Part shown: piece by piece, positions 34,347-42,723 of the stretch
How positions within the stretch are numbered: the stretch's first letter is position 1
Layout: each line of letters begins with the position of its first letter
NCBI GenBank assembly: GCA_963784135.1
Contig: CAWAQG010000008.1
Span: 414,164-478,163 of the forward strand
Source: JADFXI01 sp963784135
GTDB taxonomy: Bacteria; Nitrospirota; Thermodesulfovibrionia; Thermodesulfovibrionales; Dissulfurispiraceae
Reading direction: 5' to 3'
DNA length: 64,000 nucleotides
Notes under the pieces: generated by a model
The model's input: the letters and a program-made list of their open reading frames with translations, nothing else
The model's database searches: none
What the model was told of the DNA's origin: nothing
Made by a program: the position numbers and the translations under genes

Positions 34347-35329
34347 AAAAAATTCTTATCGGGGTAATTGTCAGCCTCGTTTTCCTCTATTTTTCCTTTA
34401 GAGGGGTGGCATGGGAAGGAGTTTTGCTGGCTCTTCGGGATGTCCGGTATGCCTTCTTGGTCCCTTCTCTGATGCTCCTTGTGGCGGCCCTTTGGGTCCG
34501 TTCCCTTCGGTGGGGGATCATCCTTTCCCCAATGGAACACATACCGCAGAAAAAGCTCTTCCCCATTACCTGTGTCGGTTTCATGGCCATTGCCATAATC
34601 CCCATGAGGATAGGCGAGTTTGTGCGGCCTTACCTGGTGAGCAGGGAGAGCCGTGTATCTTTCAGTCCTGCCCTGGCCGGCATTTTCGTCGAAAGGGTCA
34701 TCGACTCTTTTGCCATTCTCGTCATCCTCTTTCTCGTGGTCATGGGCATGTCACTTCCTGGCTGGGTCATCAAGGCGGGATACGGCTTCTTTACTTTTTT
34801 TCTGATCATTCTACTGACTGTTTGTTTCCTGTATTTCAGCAAGGGCTTCCATCTTACCCTGATGGCCCCCATTTTGCGGAGACTCCCTGCAAGTGCCAGG
34901 GAGAAAGCGGAAGGCATGGTCAGATCTTTTGCTGATGGCTTAAGCATCCTGGGAAGTTTAAGAAGGCTGGCATATATACTGTTTCTCTCTTTTTGCATGT
35001 GGGGGATGTCGGGAGTGACTATCTACTGCATATTTGGTCTGCTGCATCTCGATCTTTCCCTGCAGAGCGCCTTTGTCGTTCTTCTTATCACCATTATCGG
35101 CATCAGCCTTCCTGCAGCCCCCGGGCTTATCGGCAACTTCCAATTTGCCTGCATCCTCGCCCTCTCCCTTTTCGGGGTGCCCAAAGATAGTGCCCTGGTA
35201 TTCTCCATGATTTATTACTTTATCGCGATTGGTATGCAAGTAGGTCTTGGGTTGCTCTTCTTGCCCTATCTCAATATTCCCCTCCGGGATCTGGCGAGGA
35301 TGGGGAGTGGGCCGCAAAGTGCCGGGTAA
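34343..35329 (+). CDS. Lysylphosphatidylglycerol synthase TM-region family membrane protein (UPF0104, flippase-like)
   Basis: A 328-residue protein with eight or so transmembrane helices. Family motifs: RSLRWGIILSP, IPMRIGEFVRPYLVSRE, FVERVIDSFAIL and ISLPAAPGLIGNFQF. These proteins lie beside polysaccharide and glycolipid genes in many genomes and are proposed to move lipids or lipid-linked sugars, but the biochemical role is not settled. The GTG start overlaps the hddC-like stop. It is the last gene of the tight operon that began at 19751. A paralogue is at 42724. Confidence 0.8.
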   Translation: MKKILIGVIVSLVFLYFSFRGVAWEGVLLALRDVRYAFLVPSLMLLVAALWVRSLRWGIILSPMEHIPQKKLFPITCVGFMAIAIIPMRIGEFVRPYLVSRESRVSFSPALAGIFVERVIDSFAILVILFLVVMGMSLPGWVIKAGYGFFTFFLIILLTVCFLYFSKGFHLTLMAPILRRLPASAREKAEGMVRSFADGLSILGSLRRLAYILFLSFCMWGMSGVTIYCIFGLLHLDLSLQSAFVVLLITIIGISLPAAPGLIGNFQFACILALSLFGVPKDSALVFSMIYYFIAIGMQVGLGLLFLPYLNIPLRDLARMGSGPQSAG

Positions 35330-35337
35330 AGCGGTTA

Positions 35338-35346
35338 TGTTATAAT
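35338..35346 (+). promoter_or_regulatory. Extended -10 promoter candidate
   Basis: TGTTATAAT (TG at 35338-35339, TATAAT at 35341-35346), 48 bp before the start of the radical SAM gene at 35394. No clear -35 box, as allowed for extended -10 promoters. It falls just after the long operon ends. Confidence 0.5.
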
Positions 35347-35393
35347 AAATAGGTAGAAAAAAGGCATTTTTATGAGAGAAAAGGAGTGGTTGA

Positions 35394-36344
35394 GTGACGG
35401 ACAATACAACAAGTAATGTTTTTACCGCCCAACGTGAACAGGGGAGGCTCCAGGATGCAGGCAGTTTCCCTAAGGTTGTGCTTATCGACTCGGTAAGCTA
35501 TTGCAATCTTTTATGTTCGATGTGCGTGCATAAAAAAATGACACGGCCCAAAGGCATAATGCCCTGGCAGCTTTTCACGAAGATAATCGACGAGATTGCA
35601 GAGACCGACAAAAATGTGAGGGTATGGATGGTTTTCTTCGGAGAAGCTCTTATATTGAAGCGGCGGACCCCCTCTATTTTCGACATGATCGCCTATGCCA
35701 AGGGCAAAGGACTGACTGATGTTGTCCTTAACTCCAATGCCAACTTGCTGGACGACCACGCGGCCCGGGGACTGATGAATGCGGGCCTTGATGCAATCTA
35801 TATTGGGCTCGATGCCTTTACTGCTGAAACCTATGCAAAGGTCAGGGTGGGGGGCAATTATCAAAGGACAAGAGACCACATACTCCATATGCTGGAACTG
35901 CAAAAGACGATGGGTGTGTCGAAACCCGAAGTCTTTGTCCAATTTGTGGAGATGGACGTGAACAGGGATGAGAAGGAAGATTTTATCAAATTCTGGAACA
36001 GCAAGGGAGCAAAGGTGAAGATACGGCCCAAGGTAAGCTGGGCCGGAATGATCGATGCGCCCAATCTCCTGCTCGGGAATGCTGACAGATGGCCGTGTTA
36101 TTGGGCTATGCAGACCATGTCTATCACAGATACCGGCAAGGTCGTGACCTGCGCTGTGGATCTTGATGCCCGCTATGTCGCCGGGGACATTACGACGCAG
36201 AGCCTGAAGGAAATCTGGAACAGCTCTCTCAAGGAATTGAGGCGGCTGCATAACGAAAAGAAATTCGACGAGCTTCCTCCCAACTGCCGGGACTGCAGGG
36301 ATTGGCAGTCTGCGCGGGCGGATTATTATGAAGACAGGTCATAG
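35394..36344 (+). CDS. Radical SAM/SPASM domain protein
   Basis: A 316-residue radical SAM enzyme. The cluster motif SYCNLLCSMCVHKK (CxxxCxxC) is near residue 41, with GEALILKRR in the usual second strand position. The C-terminal SPASM-type region has CYWAMQTMSITDTGKVV, then TCAVD and CRDCRDW for an auxiliary iron-sulfur cluster. Substrate unknown. SPASM proteins in polysaccharide loci are often predicted to modify sugars or peptides. Start GTG 35394 with AAAAGGAG upstream. The stop TAG lies within a GGTCATA heptamer. Confidence 0.85.
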   Translation: MTDNTTSNVFTAQREQGRLQDAGSFPKVVLIDSVSYCNLLCSMCVHKKMTRPKGIMPWQLFTKIIDEIAETDKNVRVWMVFFGEALILKRRTPSIFDMIAYAKGKGLTDVVLNSNANLLDDHAARGLMNAGLDAIYIGLDAFTAETYAKVRVGGNYQRTRDHILHMLELQKTMGVSKPEVFVQFVEMDVNRDEKEDFIKFWNSKGAKVKIRPKVSWAGMIDAPNLLLGNADRWPCYWAMQTMSITDTGKVVTCAVDLDARYVAGDITTQSLKEIWNSSLKELRRLHNEKKFDELPPNCRDCRDWQSARADYYEDRS

Positions 36345-36364
36345 GCAATTGGCAATGGGCAATA
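36337..36364. repeat. Forward heptamer array after the SPASM gene
   Basis: GGTCATA, GGCAATT, GGCAATG, GGCAATA. Complementary in orientation to the array at 36408-36435, so the two could form a long stem with a 43-nt loop. Confidence 0.9.
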
Positions 36365-36407
36365 GGTTAGAAAAAATAAAAGGTTATTTTGGTGTTTGTT
36401 TTTCGCC

Positions 36408-36435
36408 TATAGCCTATTGCCTATTGCCTATTGCC
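36408..36435. repeat. Reverse heptamer array just before asnB
   Basis: TATAGCC then three TATTGCC units. It ends 10 bp before the asnB start codon and takes the place of a recognisable ribosome-binding site. Confidence 0.9.
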
Positions 36436-36445
36436 TGATTTTATT

Positions 36446-38353
36446 ATGTGCGGGATTTGTGGATTTACTGGAAGACCTGATGACCCCTCCCTGAAACGGA
36501 TGACCAATTCTATCGTGCACCGTGGCCCGGATGAAGACGGTTTTTATTGCGACGGCTCGGTCAACATGGGCATGCGGCGACTGAGCATAATCGACATCAC
36601 CACCGGACAGCAGCCTGTTTACAACGAGGACAAAAGTCTCTGGACGGTTTTTAACGGCGAGATTTACAATTTCCAGGAACTGCGGAAAGACTTGGTTGAA
36701 AAGGGTCACCGTTTTTACACTCATCACTCCGACACCGAAGCCATTGTCCATCTCTATGAGGAATACGGCGACGCGTTTATGCATTCCATCAATGGCATGT
36801 TCGCCATTGCCCTCTGGGACAAGGCTAAAGAACGTTTGCTCCTGATCAGGGACAGGATGGGGGTAAAACCCCTCTTCTATGCAGTAGTGAACGGAGTCCT
36901 GCTCTTCGGCTCCGAGATCAAGGCGCTCCTTGCCCATCCACTCTATGCGCGTGCGGTAAGTTACGAGGGTCTCTATCATTATTTCACCTTTAAAAATATA
37001 CCCGCACCGTACACGGCATTTGAAGGCATATATTCCGTGCTGCCCGGTGAGATGCTGATCTGGACTATTAAATCCGGCGGAGCCGGGGGGACGTTGGAAA
37101 AGAAGAGATGGTGGAAGATACACTTTAACGAAAATGAACAGATTGATGAGGGGCAAGCGCGTGGAAAGATATTATCCATACTTGAGGATGCCACTAAGCT
37201 CAGGATGATCAGCGATGTCCCTTTCGGCGCTTATTTGAGCGGAGGCGTAGATTCGAGTTCCGTTGTGGCCTTGATGACCCGTTTTACCAATAAGCCGATC
37301 AAGACCTTTTCCCTCGGCTACGAAGACGAACTCGGCAACAAGGAAGCAGACCTCTATTATGCCCGAAAGGTTTCCGATGCGTACAAGACAGAGCATCACG
37401 AATATATCATGTCTTTCCGTGAACTGGTGGGCGATATCGATGCTGTGATCGGCGCCTTCGACCAGCCTTTTTCAGGTACGATCTCAACGTTTTTTCTCTC
37501 GAAGCTCATAAGGCAGCATGTGAAGGTTGCTCTCTCCGGAGACGGAGCGGATGAACTTTTTGGCAGTTATCTCTCTCACCGGGTCGCCAGTCCCATGCAG
37601 CAATTTGCAAGGCTTAAAACAGAAAAAACAGGTAAAGGCAGAGGTACGGGCGAGACTGAATGGAGCGAAAAGGAAAAAGAACTGTTTGCGCCCTGCGATA
37701 TCAAATTCCTGCAGGACCTTTATGACCGCGCAGGAGGCGATGAGGCGTCCTGGCGGTACGGACTCTATCTTTTTAACGATAAGGACAAAAGGGAACTTTT
37801 GTCGGATTCTTTCTTGTCACATGCGAAGGAGGCGGACACGTTCTCTATGCTAAAAGATAAATTCGGCGAACTCTCCGCTGTTGACCCTCTGAACAGGATT
37901 CTCGAAATGGAGTGGAACACGCAGTTCCCTGACCAGGTTCTCGCTTTTGTAGATTTTCTCTCAATGGCCCATTCGGTGGAGATACGATCTCCTTTTCTTG
38001 ATTACCGGTTGGTCGAATTCGTAGCTACCATCCCCGGCAGACTAAAGATCAGGGAAGGGAATGTAAAGGATATTTTAAAGAGGGCAGTCGAACCCCTGCT
38101 GCCCGCAGGTATCACTAAAAGGCCGAAGGAGGGTTTTGTCCTACCGATTTTCGACTGGATGGTGGAAAAACTCAGGGATTACAGCGAGAATATGCTGTCT
38201 GAAAGCAGGCTGCGGAAGCATGGTCTTCTCAACTGCGAGACAGTGCAGAATATAGTTAGGAGCTATCATGCAGGGAACCGGGGCTATGCAGGAAAGGTTT
38301 GGAACCTGATGATGTTCCAGGTCTGGTGGGAGCAGTATTTCGGCGGCCAATGA
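36446..38353 (+). CDS. asnB: Glutamine-hydrolysing asparagine synthase-like amidotransferase
   Basis: A 635-residue two-domain enzyme. ATG 36446 is required because Cys2 in MCGICGFTG is the N-terminal nucleophile of the glutaminase domain. HRGPDEDGF, GEIYNFQELR and SDTEAIVHLYEEYG follow. The synthetase domain has the PP-loop YLSGGVDSSSVVAL (about 266) and SGDGADELFGSY. In surface glycan loci AsnB-like enzymes often amidate uronic acids. With two radical SAM proteins, a GNAT and WbqC around it, a glycan role is more likely than asparagine supply. The start is overlain by heptamer repeats. Confidence 0.9.
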   Translation: MCGICGFTGRPDDPSLKRMTNSIVHRGPDEDGFYCDGSVNMGMRRLSIIDITTGQQPVYNEDKSLWTVFNGEIYNFQELRKDLVEKGHRFYTHHSDTEAIVHLYEEYGDAFMHSINGMFAIALWDKAKERLLLIRDRMGVKPLFYAVVNGVLLFGSEIKALLAHPLYARAVSYEGLYHYFTFKNIPAPYTAFEGIYSVLPGEMLIWTIKSGGAGGTLEKKRWWKIHFNENEQIDEGQARGKILSILEDATKLRMISDVPFGAYLSGGVDSSSVVALMTRFTNKPIKTFSLGYEDELGNKEADLYYARKVSDAYKTEHHEYIMSFRELVGDIDAVIGAFDQPFSGTISTFFLSKLIRQHVKVALSGDGADELFGSYLSHRVASPMQQFARLKTEKTGKGRGTGETEWSEKEKELFAPCDIKFLQDLYDRAGGDEASWRYGLYLFNDKDKRELLSDSFLSHAKEADTFSMLKDKFGELSAVDPLNRILEMEWNTQFPDQVLAFVDFLSMAHSVEIRSPFLDYRLVEFVATIPGRLKIREGNVKDILKRAVEPLLPAGITKRPKEGFVLPIFDWMVEKLRDYSENMLSESRLRKHGLLNCETVQNIVRSYHAGNRGYAGKVWNLMMFQVWWEQYFGGQ

Positions 38354-38814
38354 GGGCAGTGGACCTTAAAAAGGAGAAGTCCTTTATTGATCAGTACATT
38401 AACCTGCGCAACAGCTATGCTGATCTTCTCTTTACTTCCAGGGTGAGTCCGACGGATACGGAGAAGTGGTTGGCCGATGAAGATGTCGAAGTGCGGGGTT
38501 TGGCGGAAGGAGATTCACTGTTGGGCGTTGCGGTCCTCTACCCCGGCAAGGAAGGCGAAATAGCTTTTTTTGTCAGGGACAGGAACAGGGGTGTCGGAAC
38601 GAGGCTTCTCGCACTTATTGAGGATGTGGCGCAGTCGAGGGGATTGCCCTTTATAAGGGCCTGGACCCTGAAAGACAATGCCATTGCTCAGAGGGTCTTC
38701 GAAAAAAGCGGGTTTGCAAGAGAGGGCATTCAGACACGGGAGCGCGGAGGATCGGTGTACGAGGGTATCGTATACAAGAAAAAAATAGGTAAAGACAAAG
38801 GCAGGCAAAGGTAG
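38350..38814 (+). CDS. GNAT-family N-acetyltransferase
   Basis: A 154-residue acetyltransferase. The acetyl-CoA motif is RDRNRGVGTRLLALIEDVA, followed by WTLKDNAIAQRVFEKSGF. ATG 38350 overlaps the asnB stop (ATGA), which suggests coupling. It probably acylates an amino sugar made in this locus, but ribosomal-protein or small-molecule acetylation cannot be ruled out. Confidence 0.85.
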   Translation: MRAVDLKKEKSFIDQYINLRNSYADLLFTSRVSPTDTEKWLADEDVEVRGLAEGDSLLGVAVLYPGKEGEIAFFVRDRNRGVGTRLLALIEDVAQSRGLPFIRAWTLKDNAIAQRVFEKSGFAREGIQTRERGGSVYEGIVYKKKIGKDKGRQR

Positions 38815-38852
38815 CGGCTATGCCTTAACCTGTCTTCTAAGAGGAGTTCACA

Positions 38853-39893
38853 ATGAAAGAAAACAAGCAACCAATCGAACATAAGCAGGAACAATACGGC
38901 ATCAGACCTGAAGCACAGAAATTTCCGATGATGTGTGTTATCTCATTCGTATATGTTTGTAATGCACAATGCCCGAACTGCCCTTACACAAATTCCGAAA
39001 TAAGGTCTGACTACAAGGACAGGCCGTTTATGAATGAGGACACCTTCAAACTCATTGCTGATCAGTGCGGAGAGTATGGGGCATGGGTGCGCATGTCGGG
39101 CGGCGGAGAGCCCATGCTGCACCCCAAGGCAGTCGAACTGATGGAATACGCTAAAAAGGCCGGGGCAAAGATAGGTCTGATCACCAATGGGTCCCGCTTT
39201 ACAGAGGAGAGCACCCGGCGGCTCCTTGAGGCGCAGATCGATATGGTAGAGTTCAGCGTAGACGCTGCCGATCCTGAAACCTATGGGAAGGTGCGCAAGG
39301 GCCTCGATTGGAATATCCTGTTGCAGAATGTGAAGAGATTCGTAAAAATGCGGAACGAGATGAAAAGCGCCACCAAGATAATTGCCAGCGGTGTGAACCA
39401 GGTGGGCGTGGATATTGACGCGGTTGCGAAGTTCTGGGAGCCTATTGTAGACAATTTCCAGAAGAGGAAATTCCTGACCTGGGGGATCAACGATGCGTCC
39501 AAATCCGCCGACCCTGATCCCTACCTGCCTCCTGAGCAGATGATCCCGTGTCCCTTCATATTCGAGAGGCTGAATATCGACTCGCGGGGCAAGGTGATGA
39601 TCTGCGGTTTTGACATCGCTGCTGTCACAGACATGGGGAATATCCACGACAGGAGTATCAAGGAAATATGGCACGGAGAGGGTTTTGAGTTCTTCCGTCA
39701 GAAGCATCTCTCCCAAAAGGGAAGCGAAATAGAGCTGTGCAAGAACTGCCCTGACTGGAAATACCGCTCCTGGAAGCACAATTACTGGAAGATAGTGAAG
39801 ACTGCCGAGGAAAAACGGCAGCAGAGTTACGATAAGCTGGATATCCAGGATTCTGAGGGATGCCTCGCCGAAGGCGATGGAGGAGAAAAGTAG
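38853..39893 (+). CDS. Radical SAM/SPASM domain protein
   Basis: A 346-residue enzyme with the cluster motif VCNAQCPNCPYTNS (CxxxCxxC, about residues 36-43), a glycine-rich SAM-contact MSGGGEPMLHP, and a C-terminal SPASM region with CPFIFERLNIDSRGKVMICG and CKNCPDW. It is similar in layout to the protein at 35394 but not a close duplicate. It follows the GNAT gene after AAGAGGAG. The immediate partner downstream is WbqC, whose start lies 1 bp after its stop. Confidence 0.85.
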   Translation: MKENKQPIEHKQEQYGIRPEAQKFPMMCVISFVYVCNAQCPNCPYTNSEIRSDYKDRPFMNEDTFKLIADQCGEYGAWVRMSGGGEPMLHPKAVELMEYAKKAGAKIGLITNGSRFTEESTRRLLEAQIDMVEFSVDAADPETYGKVRKGLDWNILLQNVKRFVKMRNEMKSATKIIASGVNQVGVDIDAVAKFWEPIVDNFQKRKFLTWGINDASKSADPDPYLPPEQMIPCPFIFERLNIDSRGKVMICGFDIAAVTDMGNIHDRSIKEIWHGEGFEFFRQKHLSQKGSEIELCKNCPDWKYRSWKHNYWKIVKTAEEKRQQSYDKLDIQDSEGCLAEGDGGEK

Positions 39894-39894
39894 A

Positions 39895-40587
39895 GTGCGC
39901 ATCGGCATTCTGCAACCTGGATACCTTCCCTGGCTTGGTTTCTTTGAACAGATGTGCTCTGCCGACGTGTTTGTTATATACGATGATGTGCAGTACGACA
40001 AGGAAGGCTGGAGGAACAGAAATAGGATCAAAGGGGCTAACGGTGTTCTCTGGTTGACGGTCCCCGTCCATGTCAAACTGTCGGACCGCCCGCTGATCAG
40101 CGAAGTCAGGATAGACAACAAGGCGAACTGGCGGAAAAAGCATCTCATGTCGCTGAAGATGAATTATGCGAAGGCCCCTTTTTTCAAGGAATATATCAGG
40201 ATATTCGAAGAGGCTTATTCCCGCGATTGGGACTTGCTTGTGGATATTGATATGTATTTTATATTAAAATTATCGGAATGCCTCGGCATGGGCGACAAAA
40301 AAATTGTCCGGTCCTCATCACTGAATGTCGATGGTGACAGGATTGAAAGATTGGCGAAGATATGCAAAATGTTTGAAGCCGATGTTTTCTACGAGGGCGC
40401 ATCAGGCAAAAACTACATCGACAACGCCTCCTTTGCCGAGCAGGGAATTGCTATAGAATATCAAGACTATAAACATCCTGTGTATAAACAGTTATACGGG
40501 GATTTTATTCCACATCTGTCACTTGTGGACCTGCTTTTCAATCATGGTGATGAAAGCCTGGCGATATTAACAGCAGGTAAGAGGTAG
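39895..40587 (+). CDS. WbqC-like family protein
   Basis: A 230-residue protein starting RIGILQPGYLPWLGFFEQM, the WbqC family signature, followed by FVIYDDVQYDKEGWRNRNR and LTVPV. GTG 39895 is preferred over ATG 39877 because GGAGGAG lies 9 nt before it and the signature then starts at residue 2. WbqC genes occur in O-antigen and glycan loci, and the biochemical activity is not well defined. An acyl or amino-acyl transfer role has been suggested from context. Confidence 0.85.
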   Translation: MRIGILQPGYLPWLGFFEQMCSADVFVIYDDVQYDKEGWRNRNRIKGANGVLWLTVPVHVKLSDRPLISEVRIDNKANWRKKHLMSLKMNYAKAPFFKEYIRIFEEAYSRDWDLLVDIDMYFILKLSECLGMGDKKIVRSSSLNVDGDRIERLAKICKMFEADVFYEGASGKNYIDNASFAEQGIAIEYQDYKHPVYKQLYGDFIPHLSLVDLLFNHGDESLAILTAGKR

Positions 40588-40616
40588 TATCATTGTATAG
40601 AAAATGGTGCCCATAT

Positions 40617-40685
40617 CTGTCACTCCGGCTTGTCCGGAGTCTTTTATGTGGGAAGGGACAGATTCCGGTCAAGCCGGAATGACAG
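40617..40685. repeat. Inverted repeat pair (26-bp arms) between wbqC and the SDR gene
   Basis: Left arm 40617-40642 (CTGTCACTCCGGCTTGTCCG...) and right arm 40660-40685 match as reverse complements at 23 of 26 positions. Each arm also holds its own small hairpin (ACTCCGG/CCGGAGT and ATTCCGG/CCGGAAT). CTTTTAT follows the first, so it could terminate the wbqC transcript. Confidence 0.8.
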
Positions 40686-40749
40686 TCGCCTGGTATGCTA
40701 TGCGGCATAAATTATGTCGCTGTGTATTTATAAGGAGGTTTATGTATAA

Positions 40750-41787
40750 ATGAAAAAAACAGTTTTGGTGACAGGTGGAGCGGGGTTTATCGGAAGTAAT
40801 TTTGTCAGGTATATCTACAACAAGTATCCTGATTATAAAATAATCGTTCTGGATGCCCTTACCTATGCCGGGAACATAGAGAACTTTCCTGTGAATATCA
40901 ACGAAAACAATGGGGACCGCTTTGTCTTTTGGTACGGGAACGTAAGGAATGCCGAACTGGTGGATACCCTTGTGTCCCAGTCCGACATAGTTGTTCATTT
41001 TGCGGCTGAGACCCATGTGACGCGGTCTATCTACGACAATTTTCTTTTTTTCGAGACGGACGTGCTGGGTACTCAGACCATCGCCAACGCGATACTGAAA
41101 TACAAGGACAAGGTGCAGCGCTTTATCCACATCTCCACGTCCGAAGTATACGGGACAGCATCCGGCCCCCTGATGGATGAACATCATCCCCTCATGCCGA
41201 TGAGTCCGTATGCTTCTGCGAAGGCAGGGGCGGACAGGTTGGTCTATTCCTACTGGGCGACCTATGACCTGCCCGCAGCCATTATACGTCCCTTCAATAA
41301 CTATGGCCCTTACCAGCACCTCGAAAAGGCCATCCCCCGGTTTATTACGAGTTGTATCCTGAACGAGCCTATCCGTGTACACGGGGATGGAAGCGCATCC
41401 AGGGACTATGTGTTTGTGGAGGATGTATGCAGGGCGGTGGACGCCGTTCTGCATGCCGCTGCGGAAAAAGTGAAAGGCGAGGTCTTTAATGTGGCCACTG
41501 CGGCCCATCGCTCAATACTGAGTATTGCGAAGGACGTGGTGCGCATGATGGGAAAAGACGAGTCGATTATTTCTTTTGTGGGAGACCGTCCGGGCCAGGT
41601 CTTCAGGCATACGGGCGATATAAAGAAGATCACGGCGGCTTTTGATTGGCAGCCCAGGGTTTCCTGGGAAGACGGCCTCGAAAAGACCATAAAATGGTAT
41701 ACAGACAACAGGGAGTGGTGGGAAAAGCAGTTGTGGATGAGGGCGGTGCCTATTATTACCAGAAGCGGGAAAAAGGAACTGCATTGA
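40750..41787 (+). CDS. NDP-sugar 4,6-dehydratase/epimerase-type SDR, RmlB/LegB-like
   Basis: A 345-residue extended SDR. GGAGFIGSNFVRYI binds NAD, HFAAETHVTRSI, ISTSEVYGTASG and SPYASAKAGADRL form the active site, and PFNNYGPYQHLEKAIPRFI and NREWWEKQL are RmlB-like. RmlB itself has TDEVYG; here Ser replaces that Asp, as in LegB-type dehydratases that act on UDP-GlcNAc. The substrate is therefore left open. AAGGAGG lies 11 nt upstream. It is probably first in a new transcript after the 40617-40685 hairpins. Confidence 0.8.
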   Translation: MKKTVLVTGGAGFIGSNFVRYIYNKYPDYKIIVLDALTYAGNIENFPVNINENNGDRFVFWYGNVRNAELVDTLVSQSDIVVHFAAETHVTRSIYDNFLFFETDVLGTQTIANAILKYKDKVQRFIHISTSEVYGTASGPLMDEHHPLMPMSPYASAKAGADRLVYSYWATYDLPAAIIRPFNNYGPYQHLEKAIPRFITSCILNEPIRVHGDGSASRDYVFVEDVCRAVDAVLHAAAEKVKGEVFNVATAAHRSILSIAKDVVRMMGKDESIISFVGDRPGQVFRHTGDIKKITAAFDWQPRVSWEDGLEKTIKWYTDNREWWEKQLWMRAVPIITRSGKKELH

Positions 41788-42635
41788 CCTCACCCTTGCC
41801 TAAATTTGATCGCGGCGTCTCCCTGCTCTGTTGGGCTTTCAATGAGGAGGATTCTATCGGAGAGTACCTTCAAAGGGCCGCTGACTTAATGGATGCCGTT
41901 GTTGAAGACTATGAAATAGTCCTTATCGATGATTGCAGCACTGACAGGACCAATGAGATTGCTAAAGTTTTTCAGGAGAAGAACCCGCGTCTCAAGATAT
42001 ACAGGAATGAGAGGAACCTCAACGTCGGTATTTCGAGCCGGAGGGCCATCCAGAGAGCGTCAAAGGAGTTCCTTTTCTGGCAGACTATTGACTGGTGTTA
42101 CGATATAACTAATCTGCGACTTTACCTCGAATACCTGAAGACCTACGATGTAGTGCAGGGAGTGCGAAGGAAGCCGGTGGAAGTAAGGATCAAATTCCTG
42201 AAACCTTTTGTGGCTTTGCCGAAGCTTTTCGGCATGAAACATCTGACGCGGCGCTCCGACACCGTTCAAAAGGCTTTCGTATCAATTATCAACTACCTGC
42301 TTATCCGCCTGCTTTTTAACGTCCCCCTGTCCGACTTCCAGAATGTGACTTTTTATCCCGCGAAGTGGATACAGTCGGTCTCCTATGAGGCGAAGAGTTC
42401 TTTTGCAAACCCCGAAGGGCTGATAAAATCTCACTGGGCAGGGATGTCTATCAAGGAAGTGCCCATCAGCTTCATTCCAAGGGGAATGGGGGAAGCGAAA
42501 GGGACCCGCATCAAGGCCATTGCAGCTTCGGTGAAAGATATCCTGCGCCTCTGGTTGTTGTGGGTGGTTTTGGGGAAGAGGGGCAGGATAAAGAAGGGCA
42601 CAATATACCGGCTTGATCCCGGGGAGTGGGAATAG
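41784..42635 (+). CDS. Family 2 glycosyltransferase, polyprenyl-phosphate sugar transferase-like
   Basis: A 283-residue GT-A enzyme (LLCWAFNEEDSIGEYL, VLIDDCSTDRTNEIA, ERNLNVGISSRRAI). The usual DxD-like segment is FWQTIDWCYD. Start TTG 41784 is chosen because it overlaps the previous TGA (TTGA) and follows AAAAAGGA. The upstream ATG at 41646 would lie deep in the previous gene. No C-terminal transmembrane pair is evident, although the hydrophobic stretch LRLWLLWVVLG near the end could anchor it. Confidence 0.8.
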   Translation: MTSPLPKFDRGVSLLCWAFNEEDSIGEYLQRAADLMDAVVEDYEIVLIDDCSTDRTNEIAKVFQEKNPRLKIYRNERNLNVGISSRRAIQRASKEFLFWQTIDWCYDITNLRLYLEYLKTYDVVQGVRRKPVEVRIKFLKPFVALPKLFGMKHLTRRSDTVQKAFVSIINYLLIRLLFNVPLSDFQNVTFYPAKWIQSVSYEAKSSFANPEGLIKSHWAGMSIKEVPISFIPRGMGEAKGTRIKAIAASVKDILRLWLLWVVLGKRGRIKKGTIYRLDPGEWE

Positions 42636-42681
42636 TTATGAACTGCGGCACACAAAAGGGCATGAAAACTTCCGGAAGGCC

Positions 42682-42712
42682 GTCATTCCCGCAGTGTTTA
42701 AGCGGGAATCCA
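42682..42712. repeat. Palindromic intergenic repeat immediately before the flippase-like gene
   Basis: GTCATTCCCGC and GCGGGAATCCA arms around AGTGTTTAA. It ends 11 bp before ATG 42724, in place of a recognisable ribosome site. Confidence 0.9.
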
Positions 42713-42723
42713 TTCTTTTTAAA

